Origin: Gambelia wislizenii
Taxonomy: Eukaryota > Chordata > Lepidosauria > Squamata > Crotaphytidae
Assembly (NCBI GenBank): GCA_030847615.1
Contig: JAUMIR010000011.1
Coordinates: 37,121,001 to 37,185,000 of the forward strand
DNA length: 64,000 nucleotides
Reading direction: 5' to 3'
Of the stretch, positions 43,745-54,440 are shown piece by piece (position 1 is the stretch's first letter; each line of letters begins with the position of its first letter). The notes beneath the pieces were generated by a model. It was not told the origin of the DNA. It did no database searches and was given only the letters and a program-made list of their open reading frames with translations. Position numbers and translations under genes: made by a program.

Positions 43745-43832
43745 ATTGTTAGATTCAGCTAGACCCATTGAAATAATGAGATTTACCTACATGTTGATTC
43801 ACCATTCAACTGTGCATGCAGTTGGTCTATGC
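43745..43832. repeat. TTGAATCAATTGG dispersed repeat, copy
   Basis: AGCTAGACCCATTGAAATAAT, GAGATTTACCTACATGTTGA, TTCACCATTCAACTG. Confidence 0.6.
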
Positions 43833-43944
43833 TACTTGGTTCAGGCTTAGGAGGGGGGGGAGAAAATTCCCCAAGTTCCAATCCTTAGGAGAACAATTAG
43901 TAAAATGCAATTAGTGAAATGAAAGAAGTCTTTTAATTGTTCTA

Positions 43945-44390
43945 GTATGGAGGACCATCGCCTCCCCAAAATAGTACTCTATAGTACAGTGAACTCGCCA
44001 TGGGTCAGCGTAAGAGGGGCACTCCAAAAAAAGCGATACAAGGACTCCCTGAAACAACATCTCAGGCTCGGCCAAACTGATCACCAACAATGGCCTGCCC
44101 TGGCCTCACATTGGGAGGCATGGAGATGCACTATCCACAATGTTGCAGCCTTATTTGAGAACTCACGCCGAACAAGTCTTGAAGAGAAATGACAACGCAG
44201 AAAGAATCACAACCCAGAAACATCACCCAAGGAGACCTTCTGCTGTGCTTTCTGCAACCGGACTTGTTTATCTCGGATTGGCCTTTTCAGTCATCGGCGC
44301 ACTTGCAGAAAGCGCGGGATGAGTCCTTCCTGAATCTTCATTTGTGAAGAAAATCCAGAGAGGAGAGAGATATTGACCTATAGGAGTCTG
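43945..44390 (+). mobile_element. Non-LTR retrotransposon ORF2 C-terminus with CCHC finger
   Basis: Reading across a frameshift gives MEDHRLPKIVLY, KRYKDSLKQHLRLGQTDHQQW, then CAFCNRTCLSRIGLFSH, with CX2CX12HX3C spacing (last residue Cys). A short 3' UTR ends in AGAGAGGAGAGAGA. The GHVxRMEDHRLPK...YGEL...RYKD block is common to C-termini of several vertebrate and invertebrate LINEs; I do not assign the clade. Copies at 50459 and 57375. Confidence 0.8.
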
Positions 44391-44479
44391 GGATGAAGTT
44401 TATTTCACAAAGCAGGTCTACCACCAGCGCTACCCAGCTGGCATATCATGAGTGAGGACCCAATTTGGGGTGGGGGGGT

Positions 44480-44835
44480 CTTCTTTTTAGTGTCATAGTT
44501 TGATCAGGATATCCAGACATGAAGTTGCCACCCATCCAGACCTTCACTGTGGGGGACACTTTGGAACTTCATTAGAGTTCTTGGTGGCCTCAAAAGCTAG
44601 ACCTGCCTGACACCCAATGGTGGCTGCTTGCTCCCATGTTGGTGGGTCAGAAAATCCACTCCAGGTTTAAAGGAGCTATCCAAGATGATTAAACCTATTT
44701 GGGGAGATGGTTCAGCACCTTGGATAACTCCTTCAATGCTAGCCAAAACCTGGAGCAGACTGACAAGGGACTCACCAGCTACCATCTCAAAGGTCTCAGT
44801 CCTGGAAGAGATATGGCTAAGATATGGCTTTCCTC
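44480..44835. repeat. GAACTTTAAAGGAG palindrome family, long copy
   Basis: CCACTCCAGGTTTAAAGGAG, CTATCCAAGATG, TTAAACCTATTTGGGG, GGTTCAGCACCTTGGATAAC, AACCTGGAGCAGACTGAC and flanking CATGTTGGTGGGTCAG form opposed arms. Confidence 0.7.
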
Positions 44836-45090
44836 CTACCCTTACTTAGCCATGTTTGAGATGTGACCCCTTTCTGCAAGCTATACATCATACTGAAGGC
44901 CTTGACTCCTCTCATAAGATATCTATGGTTTGTGAGTTAGCCCTCATAGCTTAGCATCTTCGCACCCATATATCCTCCGGCCATGTCCCAGAGATTGTGG
45001 GTATTCAGTGGGGTATTGTAGGGTGCCCTTTCTTCAATATGGGGCTGCTGGCTAAAGTGGCTGCCTTGGACTCAGTGGGACCAGCACAGA

Positions 45091-45195
45091 GTTTGGGGAG
45101 AGTTACATTTTGGACTACTGTTGCCAGAATCCTCCAACTACCTAGCTGGGGTGTTATGGGGGATGCAGTCCAAAAAAGGAATGTTTTCAAACTGT
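45091..45195. repeat. AAAAGTTACTT palindrome family, full copy
   Basis: GGGGAGAGTTACATTTTGGAC, TACTGTTGCCAGAATCCTCC pair with GGGGGATGCAGTCCAAAAAAG and GAATGTTTTC. Confidence 0.65.
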
Positions 45196-46094
45196 AGGCC
45201 AACATCCATACTTGTAGAACTGGAAGTCATATCACAAATATGTGAAAGAACAGAATATTAAATAATAGTTAATGCATATCAAATAGGAATCAGATGAAAT
45301 TTCAGTGCAGTTCAGTTTCACAACCAAAACTCATTTGATTCCCAAGAAATCCCGTTAATGAAATCTAGGTGGCCAGGGAGAATTGGCAGATAGTAATTTA
45401 TTGTATCAGATAATTTGCCTCATTGGCATCCTTGATGCACCCACCTTATATGGACAATTTCAAGCTTTCTTGTTTAAAAGCTGCCCCTTAATTTTTGACT
45501 TTCTTGCCACTTTGACTATTGCTTAAGAAGCATTACAAGGCTGAGCAAGTCAAGGTAAACTTTTAACATGAAGGCAGAGGTGCTAAAGGTTTGGAGCTTG
45601 TAGAAATTGCAAATTTTCTTATGCTAATCCCACTCATTCATATTAATAGCTAGAAGATCAAGGTTAGTCTGATCAAAATACAAGCTCGGTGTTAAATTTG
45701 AGGGAGGGCAAAGAAAAAGCAGGTTTATCACCAAAAATGCAACTTTTAATGGAACATTAATCATGTCAAGGCAGAAGGGCTTATGAAAATCAGTTGGAGA
45801 ATATTGAAGGCCTCATAAGACAACTTTAGCCCAAACCCTGCAGGAGTTCATTAAAGATTTTTGGAGAGTTGGAGGAAAGGGAATTAGCAGGGGATGGTGC
45901 CAGCTGCACAAAACAAACTAATAATGAATCATCCTTTGGAAAAGAGGGTGGGAAGGAAGGAGAAAGATTTCAAGGAACAGAGACCACAGACGCAGGCAGA
46001 AAACTGACAAGCAATTAATCTGTCAGATTAAGAAACTTGCTTGAAATGGAAGGTGGAATATTTTTAGGTTGCCACAGAAACTTTAGACAGGAAA
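45196..46094. other. Repeat-free 900-bp block
   Basis: The longest stretch in the window with no recognised repeat. It includes TTATGCTAATCCCACTC, CATATTAATAGCTAG, ACATTAATCATG and GCAATTAATCTGTCAGATTA. No ORF of note. Candidate cluster of conserved non-coding sequence. Confidence 0.4.
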
Positions 46095-46165
46095 GTTCTG
46101 TAGGTGGCTGGGTGGTTCTGGGTGGTGTAGTCCAAAAAGGTAACTTTTCCAAGCTGTGAGAGAGG
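46095..46165. repeat. AAAAGTTACTT palindrome family, half copy
   Basis: GGTGGCTGGGTGGTTCTGGG, GTGTAGTCCAAAAAGGTAAC, TTTTCCAAGCTG. Confidence 0.55.
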
Positions 46166-46244
46166 CATACTGTCTCTGAGACTGGAAGTAATACATAGCC
46201 ATCAAGACTTGTAGTTATTGGTCTTTTATCTGCCCTTTGTTGGT

Positions 46245-47000
46245 GGTGGTTTGTGCCCTCAAGTCAGCTTCAGTTTAGGGCAAATCTCTGGATGAGAGCC
46301 CTCATAGTGCCATGGGTATGAACAGCCATGCTCAGGTCGTGCAGACTCAGGGCCAAGGTTTCCCTGATGGAGTTAATCCCACCTGTAATGTAGTCTTCCT
46401 CTTTTGCTGTAGTGTGCCTTCAAATTGGTTTGGACTTAGCGACCCTATGGGATTTTCTTGGCAAGGTTAGTTCAGAGAAGGTTAGTGTTGCTGCCTTCCT
46501 GTGAGGCTGAGAAAGTGTGACTTGCCCAAGGTAAGTAAGTAGGTTTCCACTGCTGAGTGGGAATTTGAACCCCGGTCTACTGGAGTCCTAGTCCCAACTT
46601 CAAACCACCCCACCACACTGGCTCCTGCTCTTTTCCTACTGCTTTCCAATTTATCAAGCCTATAAGTGTCTTTTGCATGAGCAACATTTAACGTGGTCTT
46701 CCTCTTTCCCTCCTGCCTTGCAGCTTACTAAGCATTCTTGTCTTTTCCTTGATTCACCTTGTCTCATGATATGTCCAAAAGTAATGTTGGCCTGGAGTGA
46801 GAGTTTAGGCTTGATTTGCTCTGGGACCCATTTATTTCCCTTCTTGGTCGTTCACAGTACCCGTAGAACTCTCTTCCATCACCCCATTTCAAAGGAACTG
46901 ATTTTCCCCCATCAGCTTTCTTCACAAAATTGTCTCTCCGGATTTTGGCTAATCCACTTTTAAAGCCATTCGAGTTGGTGCCCACTACATTAGCTGGTGG
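46245..47000 (-). mobile_element. Bov-B (RTE) LINE 3' end, interrupted by a SINE
   Basis: On the minus strand: EINGSQSKSSLNSH-like, FGHIMRQGE-like and KRQECLVSC-like remnants, then GGGATTAACTCCATCAGGGA, GACCTGAGCATGGCTGTTCA and a terminal GACTTGAGGGCACAAACCACC. This order is that of Bov-B 3' ends. The SINE at 46408-46625 splits it at CTCTTTT. Degraded, no intact ORF. Confidence 0.85.
46408..46625 (-). mobile_element. tRNA-derived SINE, full length, nested in Bov-B
   Basis: Plus order: GTGTGCCTTCAAATTGGTTTG, GACTTAGCGACCCTATGGG, TGTGACTTGCCCAAGG, GAATTTGAACCCCGGTC, CACCACACTGGCTC. CTCTTTT is present on both sides, a probable target duplication. Confidence 0.85.
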
Positions 47001-47162
47001 CAACTCTAATATGTCCGCTGTGTTTTCTCTCCCCTGAATCCCCCACCAATTAGTAGTAGTGGATGACCCTCAACTCTAGCGTTATTTTGGGGAGGGAGGA
47101 AGAGAGAGAAAGAGGGGGAGAGTTTCTATTCACTTTCTCCTCACCATCCATAATGTCATATA

Positions 47163-47245
47163 TTCTTGTTGTTTTGTGCCTTAACGTTGTTTCTGACTTA
47201 AGGCAACCCTAAGGAGAGCCTATCACTCGGTTTGCTGTCAGACTA
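47163..47245 (-). mobile_element. SINE or Bov-B 3' tail fragment
   Basis: TTGTTGTTTTGTGCCTTAACG, TTGTTTCTGACTTAAGGCAAC, CCTATCACTCGG. Confidence 0.65.
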
Positions 47246-47369
47246 CTGTACCCTCTTCTCCACTTTGGTCTGGTCCAACATGTTTCCTCTTGTGCCATAA
47301 TATTCCTATGTCTTTCCCCCCAAACTAAACAAACCCACACATTGTAACATCCCTCATAGGGAAGTTGGT

Positions 47370-47580
47370 CTAGTCCCTGCTGGCTTCCATATCAATGGGA
47401 TGATAAATTCACCCTAGCTTTTACTTCTGAGCTCTCCAAGGTGCTAAGCCCCAGCCCCAGGATAGGTTCAGCATCTTAGATATCACCTTTAAGGTTCTGG
47501 CTAAAACCAAGAGTGGATTCATGGCTCTGCTGACATGGAAGCCACCTCTGGTAGCCCCTTGGTCATTCTGGCTGTTCATT
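47370..47580. repeat. GAACTTTAAAGGAG palindrome family, copy
   Basis: GAGCTCTCCAAGGTGCTAAG, AGGTTCAGCATCTTAGATATC, CTGACATGGAAGCCACC. Confidence 0.65.
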
Positions 47581-47611
47581 TCTGCACTTTTCATACCTTT
47601 ATAATTTTTTT

Positions 47612-47740
47612 TATTTAGTTATTTATACCCTGCTCTTCAGCCACAAGGCTATCAGAGCAGCTTACAAATTGTTTTAAGCAATAGCAGTTTACACATCTAC
47701 ACTGCAATAAGCAGCTTCCAATGTGTGTTAGCTAATATCC
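47612..47740 (-). mobile_element. Second tRNA SINE family, 3' half
   Basis: TTTATACCCTGCTCTTCAGCC, ACAAGGCTATCAGAGCAGC, CCAATGTGTGTTAGCTAAT, lying just upstream of the CR1 copy. Confidence 0.82.
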
Positions 47741-47764
47741 TTTTCTTCTTCTGTTTTTGAGATG

Positions 47765-48815
47765 TTTTTGAGGTTGACCGGCCGAACCCAAAGGGTGCTC
47801 AGCAGTGGCTCCTCTTCATCTTGGAAAGATGTGACCAGTGGGGTGCCACAGGGTTCTGTCTTGGGCCCAGTGCTATTCAACATCTTTATCAATGACTTGG
47901 ATGAGGAATTAGGGGCATACTTATCAAATTTGCAGATGACACCAAATTGGGAGGAGTAGCTAATACCCTGGAGGACAGGATCAAAATTCAGAATGACCTG
48001 GATAGACTGGAGAGCTGGGCCAAAGCTAACAAAATGAAATTCAATACGGAGAAATGTAAAGTACTGCATTTAGGGTGGAAAAATGAAATGCATAAATATA
48101 GGATGGGAGAGACCTGGCTGAATGAGACTATGTGCGAAAGGGATCTAGGAGTCCTAGTAGACCACAAGTTGAACATGAGTCAACAGTGTGATGCGGCAGC
48201 TAAAAAGGCCAATGCGATTTTGGGCTGTATCAATAGAAGTATAGTGTCTAGATCAAGGGAAGTCATAGTGCCACTCTATTCTGCCTTGGTCAGACCTCAC
48301 CTAGACTACTGTGTCCAGTTCTGGGCACCACAATTCAAAAAGGATATTGACAAATTGGAGCGTGTCCAGAGGAGGGCGACTAAAATGGTGAAAGGTCTGG
48401 AAACGATGCCTTATGAGGAGAGACTTAGGGAGCTGGGTATGTTTAGCCTGGAAAAAAGACGGTTAAGAGGCGATATGATAGCCCTGTTTAAGTATTTGAG
48501 GGGATGTCACGCTGAGGATGGAGCAGGCTTGTTTTCTGCTGCTCCAGAGACTGGACCACGGAGCAATGGATGCAAGCTCCAGGAACAGAGATTCCACCTC
48601 AACATTAGGAGGAACTTTTTGACAGTAAGAGCTGTTCAGCAGTGGAACGCACTCCCTTGGAGCGTGGTGGGGTCTCCTTCCTTGGAGGTCTTTAAACAGA
48701 GGCTGGATGGCCATCTGTCGGGGATGCTTTGATCAAGATTTCCTGCGTGGCAGGGGGTTGGACTGGATGGCCCTCGTGGTCTCTTCCAACTCTGCAATTC
48801 TATGATTCTATGATG
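47765..48815 (+). mobile_element. CR1 LINE, longest copy: RT palm to 3' terminus
   Basis: Frame 1 (47762-47959) encodes [20 protein letters not shown] and [13 protein letters not shown]. After a 1-base loss at about 47920, frame 2 continues [73 protein letters not shown] and [16 protein letters not shown] to GHLSGML stop at 48732, then the 3' UTR. The FADD catalytic box (about 47927-47941) is intact. Missing are ORF1, endonuclease and the RT fingers. Confidence 0.95.
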
Positions 48816-49959
48816 CTATGTGGCCACCAGAATTTTACACAACACTTTTATGGCTGGATGCATTTAAATTTAAAATGTTTTTTTAAAAAGTCTCAGCTAT
48901 CCCACTCTTACCTCAGAAAGAAAGAGAGAAAGGACTACATATTTTGCTTTCAGCTGTGGAGCTTTCTTAACTACCAGACCAGTGCTATGTCTCCTCCTTC
49001 CCCATTGTTTCCCTTGTAATATTCTATATTTTTTTTCTCTTTTTAGAGAAAAGAATGACTGCCATATGCTAATCTGACAGAGTCTTCAAATCTTTTCCAA
49101 TAGAGTAAATCACATCAGGGAGATGTTGGAAGCCTAGAGCTCCCTCCGCTAACTGGCAATCACAGATAACATCCCTTCATCCTTCTTGTTCCTTTGTAAT
49201 GCCTCAAATTTAGCCCCCCCAGGCGAAAAAGGCCTTGTCTCCTTCCCTATTTGCATTCCAGTGGCTGTTGTTGGGGATGAAAAGCAACATTACTTTGAAA
49301 TCTTGGCCTTGGCTGTTGTGTGTTGGTCTTTTGTGCTTCTTGTTTGCATTATCTCTGGTGAAAAGTGAAGAGCAGCAAGGAATTTGCTTGTTCCAGTGGG
49401 ATGCAAAGGAACTGGCCAAGTCTCTGGATGATAATCATAATAATCCCATTACGAACAGTAAAGTCAACAGCAGCATCAATTCCCAAACACCCCTTTTTCT
49501 GGGTTTTTTTCCAGTTAAGTATCTTCTTCTTTGGTGCAATTCCTTTTCATCCTCTTTGCTTACAGGAACTTTCTTTCTAGCTTGACAAAAATTAGATTTT
49601 GCTTTGAAAAGGCCAACTGCTCAAGGTGCATTCTGACCCCACTAAAGAAGATGGTTATTTTCTTTCTTTTTGCCTTTCATTAGTAAGGATCCCCTAAGAG
49701 TTCTCTCATGCCTTTAAACAACAAAACAAAACTGAAATGTACAACTGATTATTCACAGAGAATAAAGCAGCCAGTTTCAGAAAAGTAAGATATGATCCAA
49801 TGGTTTGATTTCCCTCCAAATTAAAATGGCGCAGAAGTTAATTAGCACTTGAGATTTGCTTTGAGGTCCTAGCTTGTAGAAAGAAAGTGAGAGATTTCAA
49901 CTTAAAGAGAGATTTAAACAAGATAAGAGAGATCTAGTCAAAGAGGATGGAGAAAATAA
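48816..49959. other. Unassigned stretch
   Basis: No gene or repeat recognised. 49800-49900 (GGCGCAGAAGTTAATTAGC) is repeat-free. The hydrophobic ORFs at 49186-49585 have no known motif. Confidence 0.38.
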
Positions 49960-50940
49960 TTCTTTTTTTTACTTAGAATTGTGTAAGGATGATGATCATG
50001 TCATACCATAATTCAAAAAGTGTACAAATGCATTTTGAAATTAGAGACAGAAGACAAATCTGTTAAAAAGTACATGATAAGGTGGGCCCCAAATTTTGGG
50101 CATACTGTACAAATGGATGTAGGGAGAAAATGTGGGCTAAAGATATAATGATATCAAAATATGAAGTTTACCTGGTGCAGTAATTTAAAAGAAAATATGT
50201 ATAAAATGATGTATAGATGACATTTAACTCCAAATAAGTTGTTAAAAATGTCTATGAATGCTTCAAATCGATGTTGGGGTTGTCATGGTAAAAAAAGGGT
50301 GGTTCTTTTCCACACATGGTGGACTTGCAAGAAGGCAAAAAGTTATTGGTCTAGGATTTATGTTAATTCAAAAAAAATTAAAGGTAGATTTTGCAGTGTC
50401 ACCAAAAATGTTTTCTTTGGGCAGTATTGCTACACAGTTGGATAGTAAATATGGACTCTCTCTCTCTGGCTTTTCTTTGCAAATGAATGATTCAGGAAGG
50501 ACTCATCCTGCACTTTCTGCAAGCGCGCTGATGACTAAAAAGGCCAATCCGAGATAAACAAGTCCGGTTGCAGAAAGCACAGCAGAAGGTCTCCTTGGTG
50601 ATGTTTCCAGGTTGTGATTCTTTCTGCGTTGTCTTTTCTTTTCAAGACTTGTTTGGTGTGAGCTCTCAAATAAGGCTGCAGTATTGTGGATAGTGCGTCT
50701 CCATGCCTCCCAATGTAAGACCAGGGTGAACCACATCTTCGATATATGATGAAAGCTGCAAGAATATAGTTTGTCCAAACTTGGAAATGGACTAAAGCAT
50801 TGATGATGGAAGAATGGGCTGTCAAGATTGAGGCCTTTGTCCAAGTTGCCAGACTGGTGTGGAATTTAAAAGACAAACCAATTGAAGACTTTCTGAAAGA
50901 CTGGAAACTGTTTGTGGGTTGTTGTTGTTTTTGAGCAATA
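49960..50940 (+). mobile_element. L1 LINE ORF2 C-terminus and 3' part, interrupted
   Basis: Successive frames encode KENMYKMMYR, HLTPNKLLKM, CWGCHGKKR...HTWWTCKKAKSYW (the Cys-rich L1 ORF2 tail, with its C-x2-C and H-x4-C pattern), then after the nested LINE, LRYMMKAARI, WTKALMMEEWAVKIEAF and LKDWKLFVGC. Internal stops and frameshifts. This is the only L1 here. Confidence 0.82.
50459..50735 (-). mobile_element. Zinc-finger-tailed LINE 3' end nested in L1
   Basis: The minus strand encodes LHWEAWRRTIHNTAALFESS, then LEKKRQRRKNHN and a PRRPSAVLSATGL-like frame equivalent to the CCHC region of 43945-44390. The 3' terminus GCCAGAGAGAGAGAGTCC is at 50459. L1 coding sequence resumes after about 50735. 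Confidence 0.85.
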
Positions 50941-50949
50941 AGGAATCTG

Positions 50950-51302
50950 ACAATGGCTTAGGGATCTGGGTATGTTTAGCCTGTAGAAGAGAAGGTTAAG
51001 AGGGGACATGATAGCCATGTTTAAATATTTAAGGGATGTCATACTGAGGATGGAGCAAGCTTGTTTTCTGCTGTTTCAGAGACTAGGACATGGAGCAATG
51101 GGTTCAAACTACAGGAAAAGAGATTCCACCTAAACTTCATGACAGCAAGGTCTATTTGACAGTGGAATGCACTGCCTAGGAGTGTGGTGGAGTCTCCTAT
51201 TTTGGAGGTTTTTAAACAGAGGCTGGATGGCCGTCTGTTGCTTTGATTGGGTAGGACTAGATGGCCCTTGTGGTCTCTTACCAACTCTATGATTCCATGA
51301 TG
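50950..51302 (+). mobile_element. CR1 LINE 3' end
   Basis: GGCTTAGGGATCTGGGTATG, GGGGACATGATAGCCATG, TTTTCTGCTGTTTCAGAGAC, 3' UTR shortened (GATTGGGTAGGACTAGATGG) and final TATGATTCCATGAT. Confidence 0.9.
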
Positions 51303-51911
51303 AGCCCCCAGAGATGATGGAGGCCTCTTCCTTCTTACTGGCTTGCTTGCTTGCTTTCCTCCCCCAGGGCCTCAGCAAATTAATCATTTCAGATAAACTG
51401 TGCAGTCTCTAAAACTTTAATGGGGTTATCCCTACAAACGGGGCTTCTGGCATCAGTTCACTCTAAATGGGAATTAGCTTGCATTAGAACTAAGCTCTTG
51501 CTTGATTATTTTAACTGCGTGGAGATAGTTTCAATTAGCAGCCTTCTTCTAATGGTAAGTCAGTACCTCACTGTCTCCTTCCTTTAGCCTACAATTCCTC
51601 AGGAAAGATGCAGGTGACAGGGAGCATAATGGAGATGGAGGGCAACAGAACATGTCTCCTTTTGCAGGTTCAGAGGGCAGGGGTCAGCTGTCCTGTGAGC
51701 AGTAGCCGCCCATCCTAGGCTCTTTATGACTGACTTCTCCTGATCCCATTAAAAATAATTGCATACCTCCCAGGGTTCCTAGGCCAACTTGACCTTGTAT
51801 CCGTAGATGCTTTGACACATTTTCCCCCTTAAAATGGCCCCAGAAAAAGGATCAAGGCCCGAGCGAAGGACAGCCCCAATCTCTACACCATGGCTGAGGA
51901 ACTGCATGGGC
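51303..51911. other. Unassigned, with a repeat-free AT-motif block
   Basis: 51395-51575 contains GGGAATTAGCTTGCATTAG, TTGATTATTTTAACTGCG and TTTCAATTAGCAGCC without repeat similarity; candidate conserved non-coding element. Confidence 0.4.
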
Positions 51912-52295
51912 CAGTGGTTCTTAACCTGTCGTCCAGGGACCCCCAGGGGGCTGCAGTATCCTCCCAGGGGGTCCATGAAGGTTTGGAGGCTGCTTGGCCC
52001 ACCTCTTTCCTGCAGTGGAGTGGCCACGTGATAGGAGCCAATGCAAAGGCTGGCAGGCTTGGCCTGCACATTGCCATTCAATCCACTCCAGCCACAAACT
52101 TGCAGGAAGAAGCAGTAGAGAAGTCTTCCCTCCCTCTCAGGAAAGATTTCATGGATGGTGTATTGTTGTTGTTGTTGTTGTTATTATTATTATTATTATT
52201 ATTATTGGTTTTAAATCTTGAGTTAAGTCTTGGGGTCCATGGCAACAAAAGATATTTAAAGGGGGTCCCTGGTAAAGAAAAGGTTACGTGTCTTT
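51912..52295. mobile_element. hAT-type non-autonomous element, copy 2 (reversed)
   Basis: It begins CAGTGGTTCTTAACCTG and ends near AAAAGGTTACGTG. Inner CCACTCCAGCCACAAACTTG, GGCCTGCACATTGCCATTCA and the TGT/TTA triplet run match the reverse complement of 11150-11743. Only one body copy is present, so the duplication in the other is secondary. Confidence 0.8.
52163..52208. repeat. (TTG)n(TTA)n microsatellite
   Basis: TTGTTG units then TTATTA units, giving poly-Asn and poly-Leu/Ile ORFs. It sits where the first hAT copy has (ATG)n. Confidence 0.92.
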
Positions 52296-52954
52296 GGCAT
52301 ATGGGGTAGGCATCAATTTTCACACACTTACCCTCCCTCCTAGGCTACACTGGCCTGTCTGGACATACCAGAAGTGACGTTGTCTCATTTCTGGTCACCA
52401 CCTTGGGGCAATTCATGGCAAAAAATGAGGACTGGAGGGTTGGGAGTTCTAAGGTGGGTGGGAAAATGATAACTGCCATGTTTGTGGGCAATTGGGCAGT
52501 GGCTTGGCGTGACGTTTGACCAAATCTAAACAATAAGGTGTCAGGATCATACTGGAAGATCCAGGTTTCAGCACAAGTAATGATTTTTTTAAAAAAAGGT
52601 TTGGGCCTGCCTCGAGTTGCTGCAGAATGTCACATTGCTCGACTTTTAAACTTAGCATTTTTCCAGCACACAACAGACAACACAGCTGCTTAAGCAACAA
52701 CTGACAATGAACTGAATGGCTGAGAGCACTGATGTTTGTTATGCAGGTTCAAACATGTTCAGGGTCACCACTCAAGTGTTCACAATCAGTTCTCCGTGAT
52801 TTGTCTGAAAGGCAGAAACACAGTCTTGTTATTTAATAGATAGACCTTGTACAGTCTCAGTCCTCCTCCTTGGTTTGCAGGCTTATCTGGGGCAAATGAG
52901 AAATTTGCCTTAATTGCCTTTCCCCTTACCTGTGGAAAGATGCAGTGATAGCTG
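52296..52954. other. Unassigned stretch
   Basis: Nothing recognised. Confidence 0.4.
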
Positions 52955-53320
52955 GGGACATCCATGTCATGGAGCAGTGAATTCGCTCCAGGTTTCAGTC
53001 TGAACTTTAAATGAACTATCCAAAGTGCTGAACTCTATACCCCCATAGGTTCAGCACCACTCTTAAAAGGCAATTTTTAAGTGGAACTATCCGAAGTACT
53101 GTTGCCCACCTCCCAACTAGGTTCAGGACCATGGATACTTCCTTTTAAGGGCTAGGTTAAGGCTTAACTTTAAAGGAGCCATCCAAGTTATTGAACCTAT
53201 CTCCTCCCCAAATAAAGTTCAGCGCCATGGACAGCTTTTTTAAAGTTCAAACTAAAATCTATAGCAGATTCTCCATCCCTACTGATATGGGAGCCATCCG
53301 CCACCACTGGAAAGATGGAT
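52955..53320. repeat. GAACTTTAAAGGAG palindrome family, longest copy
   Basis: CATGTCATGGAGCAGTGAAT, TCCAGGTTTCAGTCTGAAC and TTTAAATG on the left oppose TTTAAAGTTCAAACTAAAATC and CAGATTCTCCATCCCTACTGA on the right. Two more internal GAACTATCC and TTTAAAGGAGCC units lie between. Confidence 0.75.
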
Positions 53321-53398
53321 GATCTGAAATCCCATTGAGAAGGAGGTTGAAATGATGCCAGACCAATTGTTCCAACTGTTCCTTTTCTTATCCCCATA

Positions 53399-53431
53399 AA
53401 ACAAACAAACAAACAAACAAACAAACAAAAA
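53399..53431. repeat. (AAAC)n microsatellite
   Basis: About seven ACAA units. Confidence 0.9.
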
Positions 53432-53800
53432 ACCCCAATGAGCTTCAAATTATTACAGCATCTCTTTCCCTCAGATGGTTGTCTGCATGGCTGGAAACAG
53501 GATCATTAAAGGTTGCAAACTCTTGGGGATGGCAAAATGGTTCAAATAAATCCACATCTTAACCTCTCGGTGGTATGTAATTGATTGGTATGGATGGCAT
53601 AGCATAGCCAAATGGGTTTCTCACTCTCGGCATCTTGATGGAGCCAGTGGAGGATCTACTGACACTACCAGATTGTGTGTGAGAGCACAGTTCCATTCCT
53701 TCTTTAAAAACCCCATCTCCTTGCCTCTCTATGTGTTGTGGGCTTTGTAAAACAGGGTTTGTTGGTCTACTGACACAATTAGCCTAGTTCGGGGAATCAG
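53432..53800. other. Unassigned stretch
   Basis: Nothing recognised. Confidence 0.4.
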
Positions 53801-54440
53801 AGTATCATAGAGTTGGAAGAGACCTCAAGGGCCATCAAGTCAAACCCCATTCTACCATGCAGGAATAAACAATCAAAGCATTCCCGACAGATGGCCATCC
53901 AGCCTCTGTTTAAAAACCTCCAAAGAAAGAGACTCCACCACACTCCCAGGCAGTATATTCCACTTCCAAACAGCTCTTACAATCAGGAAGTTCTTCCTAA
54001 CATTTAGGTGGAATCTCTTTTCCTGTAGTTTGAGTCCATTGCTCCATGTCCTAGGCTCTGGAGCAGCAGAAAACAAACTTGCTCCATCCTCCATATGACA
54101 TCCCTTCAAATATTTAAACATGGCTATCATATCACCTCTTAACCTTCTCTTCTCCAAGCTAAACACACCAAGCTCCCTAAGCTGCTCCTCATAGGGCATA
54201 ATGGCTTCCAGACCTCCCACCATTTTGGTTGCCCTCCTCTGGATATGTTCCAGTTAGGCCATATCCTTCTTGAATTGTGATGCCCAGAACTGGACACAGG
54301 ATTCCAGGAGAGGTCTGAGCAAAGCAGAATAGAGTGGTACTATTACTTCCCTTGATTTAGACACTAGACTCCTATTGATGCAGCCTAGAATCACATTGGG
54401 TTTTTTTAGCTGCTGCATCACACTGTTGGCTCATTGTTCT
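53801..54440 (-). mobile_element. CR1 LINE 3' half
   Basis: The 116-codon minus frame (54223-53873) encodes [57 protein letters not shown] and WNILPGSVVESLSLEVFKQR. Upstream pieces with the [16 protein letters not shown] and [12 protein letters not shown] codons continue to 54440. The 3' end is at 53801. Confidence 0.92.

Noticed and set aside
47728..48069. 113-codon minus-strand ORF over the CR1
   Set aside because: Antisense shadow of CR1 reverse transcriptase coding.
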